Notes under the pieces: generated by a model
What the model was told of the DNA's origin: nothing
What the model saw: the letters and a program-made list of their open reading frames with translations, nothing else
The model's database searches: none
Shown here: piece after piece, positions 1-13,386 of the stretch
How the letters are laid out: each line of letters starts with the position of its first letter
Numbering within the stretch: position 1 is the stretch's first letter
Position numbers and translations under genes: made by a program
DNA from: Theobroma cacao
Lineage: Eukaryota; Streptophyta; Magnoliopsida; Malvales; Malvaceae
Assembly: GCF_000208745.1 (NCBI RefSeq)
Contig: NC_030858.1
Span: forward strand, 16,389,733-16,453,732
Length of the DNA stretch: 64,000 nucleotides
Direction of reading: 5' to 3'

Positions 1-570
1 TTTTTGTAAAGTGATTTACTCATGTGGGGTTTACATGAGGGGTTTAAAGGAGCTAAAACAATTGCATGGTTTTGAGAAAATGAATGCATCATGATTTCGA
101 TAAACATTCCTTATGGTATGCTTGTTCCCTTCTTGTTCACTCACTGAGTATTGTACTCACGTATTATAAAAATTCATGTTTTCAGATCAGGTGACTGTTG
201 GACCCTAGAGCGAGGAGTCCCCATAGTGCATCTCCTGGGTATGTGTCTGGCATTCGATAGTAATCCTTTTTATTGTAAATGTCTCCGCTGGAAGTCATGG
301 GTCCTTTTGTATTGTGAATACAATCTAACAATGTGAATATGTGTATGCAATGTAAAATGATAAATACATGACTGGTATAGTGCATGTATATTATTATCGA
401 TAATGCAATTGTGTTTTGGCTATGTTCACACCCGAGAAAAGGTGTGTGTGTGTATGCATGATATGATAAATTTGTTAAGCAAAGGTAAATGGATAGGCTT
501 GCTTGGGCTTAGTGAGCTATGCTCATTGAGCTCATGCGCCGGTCATGGCCCAAGAAATTGGGTCGTGACA
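1..570 (+). mobile_element. 3' part of a family-1 LTR (cut by window edge)
   Basis: The sequence matches the last part of the other family-1 LTRs in this window (16695-19373, 43.3-44.3 kb, and the reverse of 60556-63175). Shared blocks include the stretch around GTTTACATGAGGGGTTT and a terminal block that ends GGGTCGTGACA at 570. It has no coding potential. The next sequence belongs to a different LTR family (family 5), so this copy was probably inserted into that older LTR. The left end and left target-site duplication lie outside the window. Confidence 0.75.
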
Positions 571-2225
571 CCTACGTAGAACACCATCTTTAAGTGACTA
601 TCCGAACATTTCTCATTCAACTTCATGCATTCATATAGAGTCTGGAATAGTTTTATAACAATTTGACACCAATGTATTGAATTATGTATCGTGTATTATG
701 GATAGGTGCTGAACCCCCCGATAAGGGCAAAGATATCATGCCGGAGGATCGAGAATAGGAGTACTCCTACCACTCCAAATTCCCATTATAGTGAGTAATC
801 AAACTTTCATCTTAACTATCTAAAGTAGTTTATACTTGTTTTTATGTTTTAAAGAAAAATGAATTTAAATTGTAAACTATTATGTTTTATAATTGAACTC
901 TTGATTAAACGAAATGAGATTTATAACTTGTTTTGAAATTGAATACTGGTTTTGTGGAGACTGTATACTTGTGTTATACATATGTTTTGACATATGGTTT
1001 GAATTGATGGCTTATGACAATGTGATGGCAAGCATGGCTGGATTTGTGTTTGTGTGGAATATATGAACTGTTTTGCTTTGCCTTGACAGGCTGGTAATAT
1101 TATATTAGCCATGTCATGCTGTCAGAAATTTTATTGAATTGGTGGTTATTTGATTAGCTTACTGCAGTGGGCGAGTTTTCGTGGATTAGCCTATTAGAGG
1201 GGCACGGTAACCCCGATTATATTTTACCTTGGTACGAGAGGCGCAGAGGGTATCTCCTAAAGTAACGTTAGAGTTCACCTCACTCTAAACCACCACGTGA
1301 GGGTGAAACTTGGCCAACGCCAAGGAATGACTGTGCTTTTAAATGTAAAAGAAAATAAGTTTTATACTCATATGTTATTTTAACAGCCTTGGCAGACTTA
1401 GTTAGATGCCTCGATGCAAGGTGTCACCGAGTGCAAGTTTTTGACACGAGCCAAGTTTTAAGAGAATCATAAGCCTTGTTGATTTTGATGAAATGAAATT
1501 GATTTACATGAGCTGAAATGAGATTTGATGTTATGAATCATATTATGATGATATGTTTTAAATTGTCTCCATTTACTCGGCTTTAGATGTTATAGATGAA
1601 ATTTGCTTACTCATTGAGTTTATAATAACTCACCCATCTTTTTCACCCATTTCAGGCTCAAGGCAGTCTGTAGACCGCTGATTATGTCGAGGGTTTGCTT
1701 TTGGGTTTGCACCCTTAGAAATCGCAGGTCTATAGTCTTGTACATATATGTTTATTTTAGGGGCCCACATGTCATTGTAGAATATTTTGTATACCTGGCT
1801 GCATGTGCCATTGTATGTATGAATTTATTTTGCTTTTACGCTATAAAAATTATTTACGCAGAGTTCTACAAATATTGTTTTATAAGAAAATGAATTATTT
1901 TATTTAATTTGAATAGCTATAATTTCACTTTAAATTGATGAATTAGACAACGAAACTTATTTTCAGACATGAAATGGATGCTTATTACTCGTATATCATA
2001 TTTTTACCAGGATTCAAAATTTTTGGGTAAAATGACTAAAATACCCCTGTGTAGTAGAAATTACTTTTTGATTGTTTTTTATTTGAAATTGGTCTATATT
2101 TATTTAAAACATGGTATTTAATAATTGTTGCTCATAGGGGAGATGTAAAACTAATGCAAGAGCCTTGCGAGGTTTCAGTTAACATTCAAGATAATGAATG
2201 TTTATCGAGACATCGCGACGGATGT
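571..2225 (+). mobile_element. 3' portion of an old family-5 LTR
   Basis: This stretch is diverged but collinear with the second half of the solo LTR at 9550-12302. Both contain an 'ATCTAAAGTAGTTTATAC'-like block, a 'GAGAGGGGCAYGGTAACCC' block, the phrase ATTTACTCG and a final block around GAGCCTTGCGAG. The family-1 LTR to its left removes or displaces the 5' part. The terminal GTCGTGAC is not recognisable. It is non-coding. Confidence 0.6.
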
Positions 2226-5090
2226 CTATCAAGCCTTGTTTTTCTTGCTTGAATATTAAGTGCATAATTCTTTGTACCTTGGAACATTACATGTTTCACA
2301 TTTTGTTTCTAGCTTTTTAATGTGCAGGGATCAAGCATAGTCGACTCCTAAGCATAGTTAGTTAACTATTAGAGAACAAAATGCAAAAAAAAGAAATTAC
2401 TGTTGGAATTATGAAAGTCAATCCCCAAGGATATGTAGTTGATTCTTAAGTACTCTAAAGTCAAAATGGACAAGTTTTGAGTTCCAAAATGTTTTCTTAC
2501 TTCATTTCTTGTCCTTTGTAATATTTTCTTCCATGAATTTCTTTTTCAAAGATGATTCTTGACTCTTTAAAATATGCATTATGAATATTCTCATGATCAT
2601 TTGGTGCAAGTACATGTTCTTGAAATTGCAACATTTGTTGAAAAATCAAAAAACTTTCTTGATTGCTTAAATCTATCAATTCCCAAGCATGATACTCATA
2701 TTAATATTATTAATCTTTTTTGTGCTTGATTGAAAAAATTTGAAAAATGAGAAATTGTTCATAAGTCCTCGATTTTATTATTTCTCATGTACTTACATTG
2801 AAAAATCATGTCTTGAGAAATTAAATGCTCATGTGCTTATATTGAAAAATCTTTGCAATGAATCTTAAGATCAATTCTTGCAATATGCTTTATGATTGTG
2901 CTTAAATGATTGTTTCAAGATTGATTCTTTTATTATACTTATGAAATTGATCATGATGAACTTGTTGAACTTCATGAAAATAAATTTTGGTTCATCTATT
3001 ATATTGGTTGAGACACATGCTTACATGATTTTTCATTTTGCTTGACCTTAAGGTTTGACATCTAAAACTTGACTTGAGCTATGCATTTGAATGTGAATTT
3101 AATTGTCAAATTTGACCATGACATATATTGTGAGTTGACATAGTTGAAATTTATTTTGAATATGCATTTAAATGTTAACTATGTCTTCATTGAGCCTTAA
3201 TGTTTACATGATCTAAAGATTTTGTGTGCATCCAACTTTAGCTTATAGGTCACCATAAACAACTTGACATGTCAAACAAAATATGGCCTATAGCTTTAGT
3301 TAGCAATGAATGCCTAATGAGCTTTGATTAAATATCTCTTTTTTGAATCTTGATAATTGGTATTCATCGATGATTGAATGTTCAGTTTGAATATATTCAT
3401 GAGTTGAGTGCTTTATTTTCAATTTTCTTTAGTATCACTCATGAATTATGAAGAATATTACGAAATAGCATGTACCACATTAAAATTCAATGCTTGTATT
3501 TTTTTTGTATATGTCTATATATTTGTGAAAATTGAATCATGATTAATGAAGATAGTCACTTTATTTTTTGTAATCAAGCTAGTGCTTACTTGATCACAAT
3601 ATTCTCTTACATGATTGCAATAAGTGTAAAATGCTTTGGTCATGCTTCATTAATAATGATATGCCTTTTGTGAAAGTTCTCCTTGAATTGATAAATTCAT
3701 ATATAATTTGAAGAATACATCTTGCAATGCTTGCTTCAAAATGACTTAGGTGAATGACTGCTTAAAAATGATTCGGAATAATACTTGCTAAAATGCTTAA
3801 TGATGGTTTTTTTTTTAATTTCTCCTTGAGTTGTTATTTTTATATATGAATTAGGGAAATTTCTTGGAAATGCTTGTTTAATATTGCTTGGCTGATTGAT
3901 ATTGAGAATAAATAATGAATGCTTGATGATGATTGATAATACTTGATGATAATTGAGAACGATGCTTGAAGACTAATGATACCTTAGACATGCCTAAGAA
4001 TTACTTTGTAAATACTTTTTCAAAATATGAGTATTTGATGCATATGTTGAACATTTATTCAAATGCTCATACTCTTTTAGTTCCATGAATACTTGAGTAT
4101 AAGGGAAATAAATTGAATATCCATTTAAATGCTCATTTATTCTAGGTTCATGATTTCGCTCTTAATATTTGATCTATTAAGGATCTTTAACATTTGTGTT
4201 GAGCTTATGATTTCTTAAGGGAGAGTTAATCATTGTCATTGATATCATGAGGAATTGAGATGTTCAACAACAAGGATTGGTGTCAATTCAACATTTGGTG
4301 TTCTTCACTATTGGTAACATATTTCTAAACACCAAAATTGATATTGTGCCTTATACTACTTCTCACTTAAACTAGAATGTTGAAATGCATAATTGGTATC
4401 AAGCCTTAAGTTTTCTCAATTAGTATCTTGCTTTAAAATTAGCATCAAGCTTTATAATTGTCTATTCTCACTTGAGCTTCACATTGATCATATCTTTCTT
4501 AAATGTTTTGAGCCTTGAAGTTGATACGCTTGGAATGCTTAATGATAAAGGAAGTTTTTACTAGTGCTTTACCAATTGATATAATGAGCTTTAAAATGAT
4601 TCCATCTCTCATAATTGATTTTATGGTTTTACAATGGGAGGAGATTTCACTTATATCTATCAATTGGTATATTGAGCTTTAACACTTGCTATTGGAGTTG
4701 AAATATGGCTTATGTGCTTATTGAACATCTTTATGATTATCTTTCTTGAACTTCATAATTGTTATGTCCACATTTCGCTTATAGATATATATACATGTAA
4801 CTTTCTTATTGATGATTCTCTTGATGACTTGGTTAAGGATATTAAGTGCATATATATGATGACGTGGTGACTTTATAGTTACATATTCATGGTTTTAATG
4901 ATTATATTCTTGATGGATTTTGCTGACCATTATTTCTAGAGCTTAAGTGTTTAATGCTCACTCTTCTTAACCTTTTTGATATAACAAAATGGGCAAGAAG
5001 CTTTATGTGCAAATTTATTTTATGCATATGTTGAGGGGGAGATTTTAAAATCATTTCAAATGTAAATTCTACTCATAGTTTTGTCAAATC
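2226..5090 (+). mobile_element. AT-rich non-coding 3' region of a copia element
   Basis: About 2.9 kb of very AT-rich sequence with no credible ORF. It leads directly into a polypurine tract and a 3' LTR, so I read it as the long non-coding region between pol and the 3' LTR of a plus-oriented copia element. A second purine-rich block, TTGAGGGGGAGATTTTAAAA, occurs near 5033. Repeated polypurine tracts before the LTR are known in Sireviruses. The left boundary is uncertain, and pol of this element is absent. Confidence 0.45.
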
Positions 5091-5104
5091 AAAAAGGGGG
5101 AGAT
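5091..5104 (+). other. polypurine tract of the copia element
   Basis: AAAAAGGGGGAGAT lies immediately before TGTTAG at 5105. This is the usual arrangement for plant copia plus-strand priming directly upstream of the 3' LTR. Confidence 0.75.
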
Positions 5105-7178
5105 TGTTAGCTTTAAAATTATTATAGTTTTGATTATGACAAAATGATCAAATTTGCTTAAACATTATTTGAGTGATCCTTCACAAGTTCTTGAAATGAT
5201 TTAACTCTTATATATTTGTTCTTACATAGTTACAAGCTTGACTTTTAAAGTTGTTGAACTATATCTATAAGCTTGTATAACTTAGGTGTATGAATGCCTA
5301 TGATTCCCATTTATTAAAGTCTGATTTAAAGATTAAAGGAAAATGTAGATGTACGCATTAAGGAGGAGTTTTGAATATCTTTTTTAATGATGACAGAAAA
5401 GGAGAGAAGGAAGACTAAGTTAAATAGAGTTTGATAGGTCGTCATGTTTAATTTATGTGTGTGATGCTTAGTTATGATTTTGTTAAATATTATGTGCTAC
5501 TTATTATGGATATTCAATACATCTTACGTAGCTACTGTGGATATTGTATATCTTGTTTAGCTACTGTGGATGTTATAAATATTTTATTGTAAATTTTTAA
5601 AGAAAACTAGATGCATTGACTAAGGGGGAGCAACTCATTATGCATAAAGATTTGAACCATTCATATTGAACATAGACATTGCACTTTTAATCTAAGAGTG
5701 TTTTGTCATCATCAAAAATAAGAGAAAGAGAACGTTGACTCCATGTATTTTTTATGATAATAAAATGTTCCCATTTATTGGTGTCTAATTATATTATTTA
5801 AGTGGGTAGGAGAAAGCTTAAATTCATTAATATATTTGGTATTTGAAAGCAAGTCAAGAAGCTTGTTCAGTTGCAAAATGGGTTAATTGGTTAAACAAGT
5901 AAAGAAGAAAGAGCTTTAATGAAGACAAATTAGTCTTAACCGATTAACACAAATCCTTAATCAAGTAACTCAATTCTGGGCACTATACTAAGTATAGACA
6001 GAAAGGTCTTAACTGGTTAACCTAAGATTTAATCAATTAAGCAGGTGCTAGATGCAAAACAAAAGCCTTTTAATTAGTTAAAGGAAATGAGTTAACTGGT
6101 TAAAGGTCAAAATAGTGTCCAAAAGTGCTAAAATTCAAATTAAAAATATTGATGACCGTCCAAGCACCAAACCAAGAGATTTAAAGTTGAAGACTTCTTA
6201 ATTGGTTGAAGCCCATTTTTATCAGTTAAGGATGAATGGAGAAAAGCTTTAATCAATTAAAGGGAGCATTAATAGGTTGAAAAGAGGCTAGCCAAAAATA
6301 ATGCTTGAAGGTGCTTGAAAACGAAAAGTTATTTATCAATTAAAGCTATCGTTAATTGGTTAACATAGAGAAGTAGTGTGCAAGTTAGAGAAGACTTAAT
6401 CGATTAAAGCCTAACTTTAACCGATTAATGAAGCACTTTCTGCACATTTGAATTTAAGCACAAAAGGACAAAATAATGGCTAAAAATGGTTAGTTTTTGT
6501 CTCCATCAGCTAAAAGTGATTTTTCAAGTATTTAAAGCCTCTCCAACAATCAAAAATCACATAGAGATACTATCCAAAGTGATTTTGAGCTTAGAAGACC
6601 AAAAATCTTCTCTTTACACTTGTATTTCACTCTCATCCTTTGAAAAAGTGCTTGAGCTTAATTTTGTACATCTTAGATCAACTAAGTAATCAATTGCACT
6701 TCATCTTTTCTTTATTTCTTGTTTACTTATGAGAGACATTTTAAAGGGTAGATCAAACTTGGGTCAGCTTAGTTGTTGTTGTAGATTCTAACTTAAACTT
6801 AAAAAAGTTAGTTTTAGGTTTTGGTTGATCCCCGGGAAAAACCATTGTTAAAGGTTGTGGTTGAGCCTATGAAAAGCCATTATAAAAGCTTGGTGGAAGC
6901 TTGGGAATTCTAGTGATTTTAGTGAATTAGTTTGAAAATCCTTGATTGGGAGATCAAGGCAGTGGATGTAGGTCAAGGGGATCGAACCACTATAAATCAT
7001 TGTGTTTTGTCTACTTTTTATTATTTGCTTTTTACTATTAACACTTAAATCATTCCTCCAACAAGCTTTAAACTTCCATTCTCAAATTCCCTTAATCAGC
7101 TCTTTACTTGAAAAGAATTTTCATGTTATTTGAAAAGTGCTATTCACCCCTCATCTAGCACACTATTTGTTACCAACA
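5105..7178 (+). mobile_element. copia 3' LTR, family 4
   Basis: The LTR starts TGTTAGCTTTAAAATTATTA after the polypurine tract and ends ACCAACA. It is clearly homologous to the complete solo LTR at 27112-28885, which has the same start, the same GGGGGAGCAACTCATTATGC block and the same end. Between about 5880 and 6440 it carries roughly a dozen variants of a TTAACCGATTAA-like motif, including a perfect 12-bp palindrome TTAATCGATTAA at 6396-6407. On the right it abuts the minus-strand pol of another copia element in the middle of its reverse-transcriptase start. Confidence 0.8.
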
Positions 7179-9549
7179 CCATTTTGTATCTACAATTAGG
7201 TAATCATTTGGCATAGGAACTAGCTCCCACACTTGACATCTTTCAAATTGATTTAATTATTCTTGTATAGCTAATATCCAATAGTCATCATTTAATACTT
7301 CATCAATGTTCTTGGGTTCAATTTGTGAAATAAAAGCAACAAATTCATAGACATTTTAAACTTTAGATCTAGTTCTTACCCCTTGATTAGGATCACCAAT
7401 AATTTTGCTCTCATCAACTTCTTTTCTTACCATTGGATAGCTAGGCTCACCTTTTTCAATCATTGGTTCAATGTTTTGCTCCTTCTTTTGTGATGCCTCT
7501 TCATTTACTTTGCATCCTTCAATGTTGAGATCAAGCTCTTCAACTTGGTCTTGAAGGATACCTACATCATCATCATAATGTTCTTTTCTAAAAAAAGGGT
7601 TAGAATCTTCAAAAAAGACATGAATAGATTCTTCAACAACTAATGTTCTCTTATTGAATATTCTATATGCTTTGGAGATTAAGAAATATCCTAGAAAATT
7701 CCTTCATCACTTTTAGCATTAAACTTACCTAGATTATCCTTTCCATTATTTAAAACATAGCATTTGCAACCAAATCGATGGAAGTAATTAATATTAAGTT
7801 TCTTTCCTTTGTAAAGTTCAAAGGAAGTCTTCTTTAAGATTGGTCTAACCATTGCTCTATCTATGATATAAGAAGAAGTATTAATGGTTTTAGCCCAAAA
7901 ATGTCTAAGTAAGTTGTTTTCACATAGCAAAGTTCTAGCTATTTCTTCTAAAGTCCTATTTTTTCTTTCCAGTGCTTCATTTTGTAGTGGTGTCCTCGAA
8001 GCTGAAAAGTTATGACAATATCCATTTTCAACACAAAGTTGTTCAAAACCTAGATTTTCAAATTCTTTTCCATGGTCACTTCTAACATTTTTTATTTTAT
8101 ACCTTTTCTCATTTTCAACTCTTTTGTAGAAAGAAGTGAAGATTTTTAAGGTTTCATCCTTATGCACAAGAAAGAAAACCTAAGAGAATCTAGTATAGTC
8201 ATCCATAATTACTAAGCCATAACTCTTTCCACCTAAGCTAGTGGTCCTAGTTGGTCTAAAAAGATCTATGTGAAATAAATTGCAAGGCTTTAATGGTGGT
8301 TACATCATTTTTAGATTTAAATGAGCTTCTCTTACGTTTGCCTTTGGCACAAGCATCACAAAGTTGATCATTTTCAAAATTTAGCTTAGGGAGACCTATT
8401 ACAAGATCTAGAGATAATAGTTTCGAAATTGTGTTCATGCTAGCATGACCTAGTTTTCTATTCCATAGCCAACTATCTTCATTCTTTTTAGCCATGAAAC
8501 ATATATTGTTAGAAGATAAATTATCTAAGAAAACAACATATCCGTTGCCTTGTCTATTGCCAACAAATAGGGTTTCATTTATTTCAATATCAACATGACA
8601 TATTAATGATTCAAAGATGACTCTAAAGCTTTTATCACAAAGTTGACTCATGCTTAACAAATTATGTTTAAGGCCATCTATAAATAGAACATTTTCAATT
8701 TGAGAGGAGGAATTTTTACCAATTGTACCAATACCTTCTATGTGACCTTTTGAGTTGTCTCTAAAGGTTACATTTCCTCCTTTCTTTGGTTTTAATTCCT
8801 TGAAGAACTCCTTGGTTTCGATCATGTGTCTAGAGCACCCACTATCAAGATACCATTTTCCTTTTTCTTGTGCTCTTGACTTCAAGCAAGTGAGCTCCTC
8901 CTACAAAGACAAAATCAAACATTTTATTTTGGTATCCAAATTTTCTTTGCTCCATATGAGTTAGTGTCTTTGGTTCCTTTTGGAACCCATTCCAATTTTA
9001 CCACCTTACCATGTGAGGGTTTTGTTGTTTTTGGAATCCATACACTTTTCATTTTCTTACCTCTAAAGGTGGTAGTTCTCAACGGGACAAGTGTAGGTTG
9101 AGTGTCCTACTCTATAGCAATAAATGCATTTGGTGAAAGACCCAAGTTTTAAATTTTCTTTAACAAAGAAATTCTTAAAATGAGTTTCCTTTTGAGTCAT
9201 GGACAAAGAAGGCTCTTTATGTTTCTAGCTTATCATTCAATTTTTGTTGGCTTATGTTGAACTTTGAAAATGTAGCATGCAAATTTTCATTCTTCTTTTT
9301 CAGCTCATTTCTTTCAATTTCTAAGTCTTTGACTATGGTTTCCAATTCCACTTTTCCCTTGATTAAAAACTCATTTTCTACTTTAAGTTTGAATATGATG
9401 TTCTTGTATTTCAATGTCTTTTCTTAAAATTCAAATACCAAGTCATCATATACATCTTATAGTTTTTCAAATGAGTATGAGTCTTGATCTAAGGTACATG
9501 AATTAAAATCATGAGAAGTAGAGAATACCTTTAACTTCTTTATCTTGAG
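7179..9549 (-). pseudogene. Sirevirus-like copia pol remnant (coiled coil, zinc knuckle, protease, GAG-pre-integrase, integrase)
   Basis: Read right to left on the minus strand. A coiled-coil-rich segment (9217-9414) is followed by an intact CX2CX4HX4C zinc knuckle (9087-9128). Next comes a protease with the DSG catalytic triad in 'WYLDSGCSRHM' (D codon near 8844-8846), a GAG-pre-integrase domain (LGHAS, CDACAKGK; 8256-8600), and an integrase core. The core has the MDDYTRF aspartates near 8200, RSDHGKEF near 8080 and ALERKNRT near 7960. The frame continues with stops to 'WELVP' and the first residues of the reverse transcriptase, where it is cut by the LTR ending at 7178. In-frame stops, one of them a TGG to TAG change in the integrase near 8180, show it is dead. 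It is continuous with the gag at 12303-13302, and the solo LTR between them is an insertion. The lineage assignment is by motif resemblance. Confidence 0.85.
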
Positions 9550-12302
9550 TGTCAAGCCCAGCCCTAAATTATCTACCATGTTACACATGAGACTGATAGA
9601 GTGATTGTATATTTGAACAGCCCCGAAAGAATATTTAAAAGTCGATATTGTGCTTAAAAGTACAAGTAAGTCGATTTATACCTCGAACTAATTAAAATAG
9701 GGATTTTAAAGTGAAATTAAGAGTTTCACAATCTAGGGATGACTCAAAATAGTAATTCGGAGTTCGAGGATCAATTTGGAGTCAAACCAAAATTTTCACT
9801 ATCTAGGGGCAAAATGAAAATTTGCCACTTGGGGACAAAATGGAAATTTTTAGAAAAGATTTTTGGCCCCATTTGACTTATTGGAGTATGATTTGAGGTT
9901 TAGAAGTGAAAAATTTTAATTTCGGTATAAATTGGAGTATAGGGGCGAAATGGTAATTTTACCACCCTAAGGGCAAATCGGTAAATTTTGCACCCCCAGA
10001 GCATTTTTCCAGTACAAGGTCTTCACCCATCATCATTTTTGACCCTTGAATAATGTGTGGTGTGAGAGAAAGCTTAATAGTTAAGAAATTACAAATGGAC
10101 CAATAATGTGGTGACATGTGTCAAGTTTATATCCATCATTTATTTAACTTTAAAATAAACAAAAAATCAGCCTATTTTCTTTCATATGGCTGGCCAAGCA
10201 AAGAAAAAAGAATAACAAAGGGAGAAAAGAAAAACAAAAACCCTAGGTGAAGAATTTCAAGAGAAAAGTGTGGGAAATTCAAGGAAACAAGTGACAAAAG
10301 GTAAAATTTCTTGATTTTGACTTGTGATCTACCTTTTCCATGGATTTCTCCTCATATTATATGGTTAAATCACATGTTTTCATGATGAATTCATGGCTAG
10401 TTGGAATGGGTATGGAGAGAGAATGATGTTAGATTGATTTAATTCTAAGTTATGTTAGTGTTTTTAGTTAGTTAAGCATGTTTAGAAACAAAACAACAAG
10501 AAAAGAATCCATTTTCCCCATGAATCTTCATGGCCGAATCTTCCTTGATGTGTGTGGGTGATGGATTGTTATTATTTCAAGAGAAATGGCTTAGAAAATG
10601 ATGAATAATGGTGAGAAGATTTAGTAGGGAAAATCACGGTGTTAGTGCACAGTAATGGCTGAATTTTTCCATGAAGAAATGGGAAGGTTTTGATGCTGAA
10701 ATTGGTGTTATTTGAATAATGTTTAGTGAATTAAAATATTAGAAATGAAATGGAGCAATTTGGAGCCAAATCGGACACAATTGTCATTTAATCGGATAAT
10801 AGGCCGAATTAGGTTAGCACCGCATTTAAGCGGTAGTCGGATAAGTTGCATATACACTAAGCCTGAATTGATTTTATAATGGTCAAGAATTAATGTGGTG
10901 AATTATATATTGTGCATTGTGGATAGGTGGTGAGTAAATTACACTAGTAAAAGTACAGAGATTGTGCTTGGAGACTAGGATTAGGAGTACATAAACTCCT
11001 AGAACTGTGAGTAAACTTATTATCGTCTTAATTATCTAAAGTAGTTTTATACAATTGTGTGATTTTATGAAAAATGGGTTTAAATGGTAAATTGCTATGT
11101 TTTAGAAGAAATTGTGATTTTATAAAATGATTTTATAAATTTTCTGAAAAATTGAATACTGGTTTCAAAAATAGAGTAATTGGAGACTGCCTGCTTGTGT
11201 TGTAAAATTATGGTTTTAAATTGAATGGCTTATGATAATAAATGAGCATGAATGGCTAAACTAATTTTGGTGTTAGAATTATTTGTAATGTGTATTCAGC
11301 CTTGAGAGGCTAGGTTGCGATAAATTGCCATGTCATGCAGAAAAAGATTTTATAAATCAGGTGGTAGATAAAATAATCCATAGTCACTGCAATGGTGGGG
11401 GTTTCCGTGGACTGCCTATGAGAGGGGCATGGTAACCCAATTATATATTTACCTCCGGGGGGAGATGTTGGATGAAGTATCTCCTGAGGTAAAGATTTGA
11501 GTACACTTCACGTGGACCACCGCGTGAGAGTGAGACTCAGCCAACACCAAGGTATGGCTAAAATTTCAGATGTAAAGACATTTAATAGCCTTGGCGGACT
11601 CGGTTGGGATAACCCTCTATCAAGGTATCCTTGATAACTGAGTATGAGAATGATTTTTTTGGCACGAGCCAAGCTTTTCATGAAATCATAAGCCTATTTG
11701 TTTATTTGGTTAAAATGAGTTGAAAGGTAATGAAATTACAGTAAGATGACTTATTTTAATTCGTCTCCATTTACTCGCCTATAGATAGTTTAGATGGTGT
11801 CTGTTTACTCACTAGGATTTTATAATCTCACAACCCTTATTTCCTTACATTTCAGGCTCGGGGAATTTCATAGTTAGCTAACTTTGACAAGGACCTTCAT
11901 TGGGACTTGAATCAGCAAAAGCTGTAGGTTTTCAGCTTTCGATGCATTTTGGTTAGATGTGGGCTCACATGTCGCTGTAAAAGAAATTTTATACTTCAGT
12001 TATCTGATTTAAAGTATGTATGAACATATTTAGCTTTTACACCATGTTTTTGGTGGGTTTCGGTATTTTCGAAGAAAAATGATGAAAATGCCCCTGTGAG
12101 CCAGAAAATAATATTTTATTATTTTGATTTGGAAATAACTTATGATTTCTTGAAATGCAAGATTTAATAATTGTCGCTCACCAGGGAGATGCAGAAGCTG
12201 ATGCTAAGCCTTGCGAGATTTCAATCAGCATTCGAGGTAATAAGTGCCTATCAAGATGTCACGGCGGTTGTCACGGGCCCGATGGGAGTTCCAGGTCGTG
12301 AC
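9550..12302 (+). mobile_element. solo LTR (family 5) inside the copia element
   Basis: The insertion starts TGTCAAGCCCAGCC and ends GGTCGTGAC, flanked on both sides by TTGAG (9545-9549 and 12303-12307, or CTTGAG counted as 6 bp). Removing it rejoins the minus-strand copia reading between the gag C-terminus and the coiled-coil segment. It has no coding capacity. It is homologous to 571-2225. Its final A appears lost or is shared with the duplicated site. Confidence 0.85.
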
Positions 12303-13302
12303 TTGAGAGTCATCATTATCATTCCAAGTGGCGACCATGGTTTTCTTCTTGAAGTTCTTTGGGACACTCTTCTTATTTGGGCATTCATATTTAGTGTATC
12401 TCATTTTTTTACACTCATAGCATATCAAGTGGTATTTGCTATGTTCCGCTTTTGGCGTATCTCTTCTAGGAAATCTCCTATTTCTATAGTTCTTTCTCAT
12501 AAATTTACTAAATCTTTTGGCTAGCATGGCTATGTCTTCATTTTCCTCACTCTCATCTCTTATGTTTATCTCATCTTCTTCAATTTTAGATTTTAGAGCT
12601 ATTCCTTTCTTTTTATTTTCCCCTTTCTTTCCATCATTTAGAGCATTTTCAAGTTTTATTTTCATCTCATAGGTAAGTCGAGATCCTATAAGTTCCTCTA
12701 GCTTGAAATCATTTAGGTTTCTTGCTACTTTTATGGCTATCACTTTTGGTCTCCATGACTTGGGAAGACTATAAAGCATCTTTTTTTGACTAATTAAGCA
12801 TTTGGGAAATCGTTTCCTAAGGCTTTCAATCCTCCAACTATATTTGTGAATCTCTCATATATTTGATTTATGGTCTTATTTTCTTTCATCCTAAATAACT
12901 CATAATCATTTGTGAGAAGTCCTATCTTGGATTCCTTAACTTGATTTGTTCCCTCATAGGTTATTTCTAAGGTATCCCAAATCTGTTTAGTGTTTTCACA
13001 CATGGACACCCTATTGAATTCACTAGCACTTATAGAACAAAAAACTGTATTAAATGCCTTGCAATTTGTTTATATTAAGTTCTTTTCTTTGTTATCCCAC
13101 TCTTTCTCGATTTTTGCAATTATCTTTCCATTTTCTATTTTAGTAAGGACATAGGGACCATCTAAAATAACATTCCAAACATCAAGATCAACTAATTGAA
13201 TACACATATCCATTCTTTTCTTCCAATAAGGATAATTCATACTTGAGAAGAATGGAGGTATTCAAGTTGAGTGTCTTTCACCAAGAACAACTGAAGTTGA
13301 TT
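12303..13302 (-). pseudogene. copia gag remnant (UBN2 type) with damaged zinc knuckle
   Basis: The minus-strand reading begins near 13302 with 'MESTSVVLGE', followed within about 20 codons by an in-frame stop. It continues with 'YPYWKKRMDMCIQ' and the UBN2 gag core at 12794-13009 ('TKQIWDTLEITYEG', 'LKALGNDFPNA'). The C-terminal part (12303-12779) contains a zinc knuckle C-YE-C-KKMR-Y-TKYE-C in which the histidine ligand is tyrosine, so this finger probably would not bind zinc. Gag forms the particle of copia elements. Multiple stops make this a pseudogene. Downstream it is interrupted by the solo LTR at 9550-12302. Confidence 0.85.
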
Positions 13303-13372
13303 CCATCTTGATATGTTGAGCTTTGTTTTTTGGATCACTCAAGGCTATTAGACTTGCGAAATTGACCCCTAT

Positions 13373-13384
13373 GCTCTGATACCA
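13373..13384 (-). other. primer-binding site (initiator tRNA-Met)
   Basis: GCTCTGATACCA on the + strand is TGGTATCAGAGC on the element's strand, a perfect 12-nt complement of the 3' end of plant initiator tRNA-Met. It lies 2 nt from the LTR edge and upstream of gag, exactly where minus-strand priming of a copia element should occur. It is not a tRNA gene. Confidence 0.85.
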
Positions 13385-13386
13385 AT

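Noticed and set aside
12171..12524. A 117-codon plus-strand ORF
   Set aside because: It crosses the end of a solo LTR and the antisense strand of copia gag.
13373..13384. A tRNA-Met gene signal
   Set aside because: It is only the 12-nt primer-binding site next to an LTR; no tRNA body is present. The same applies to 26186-26198.
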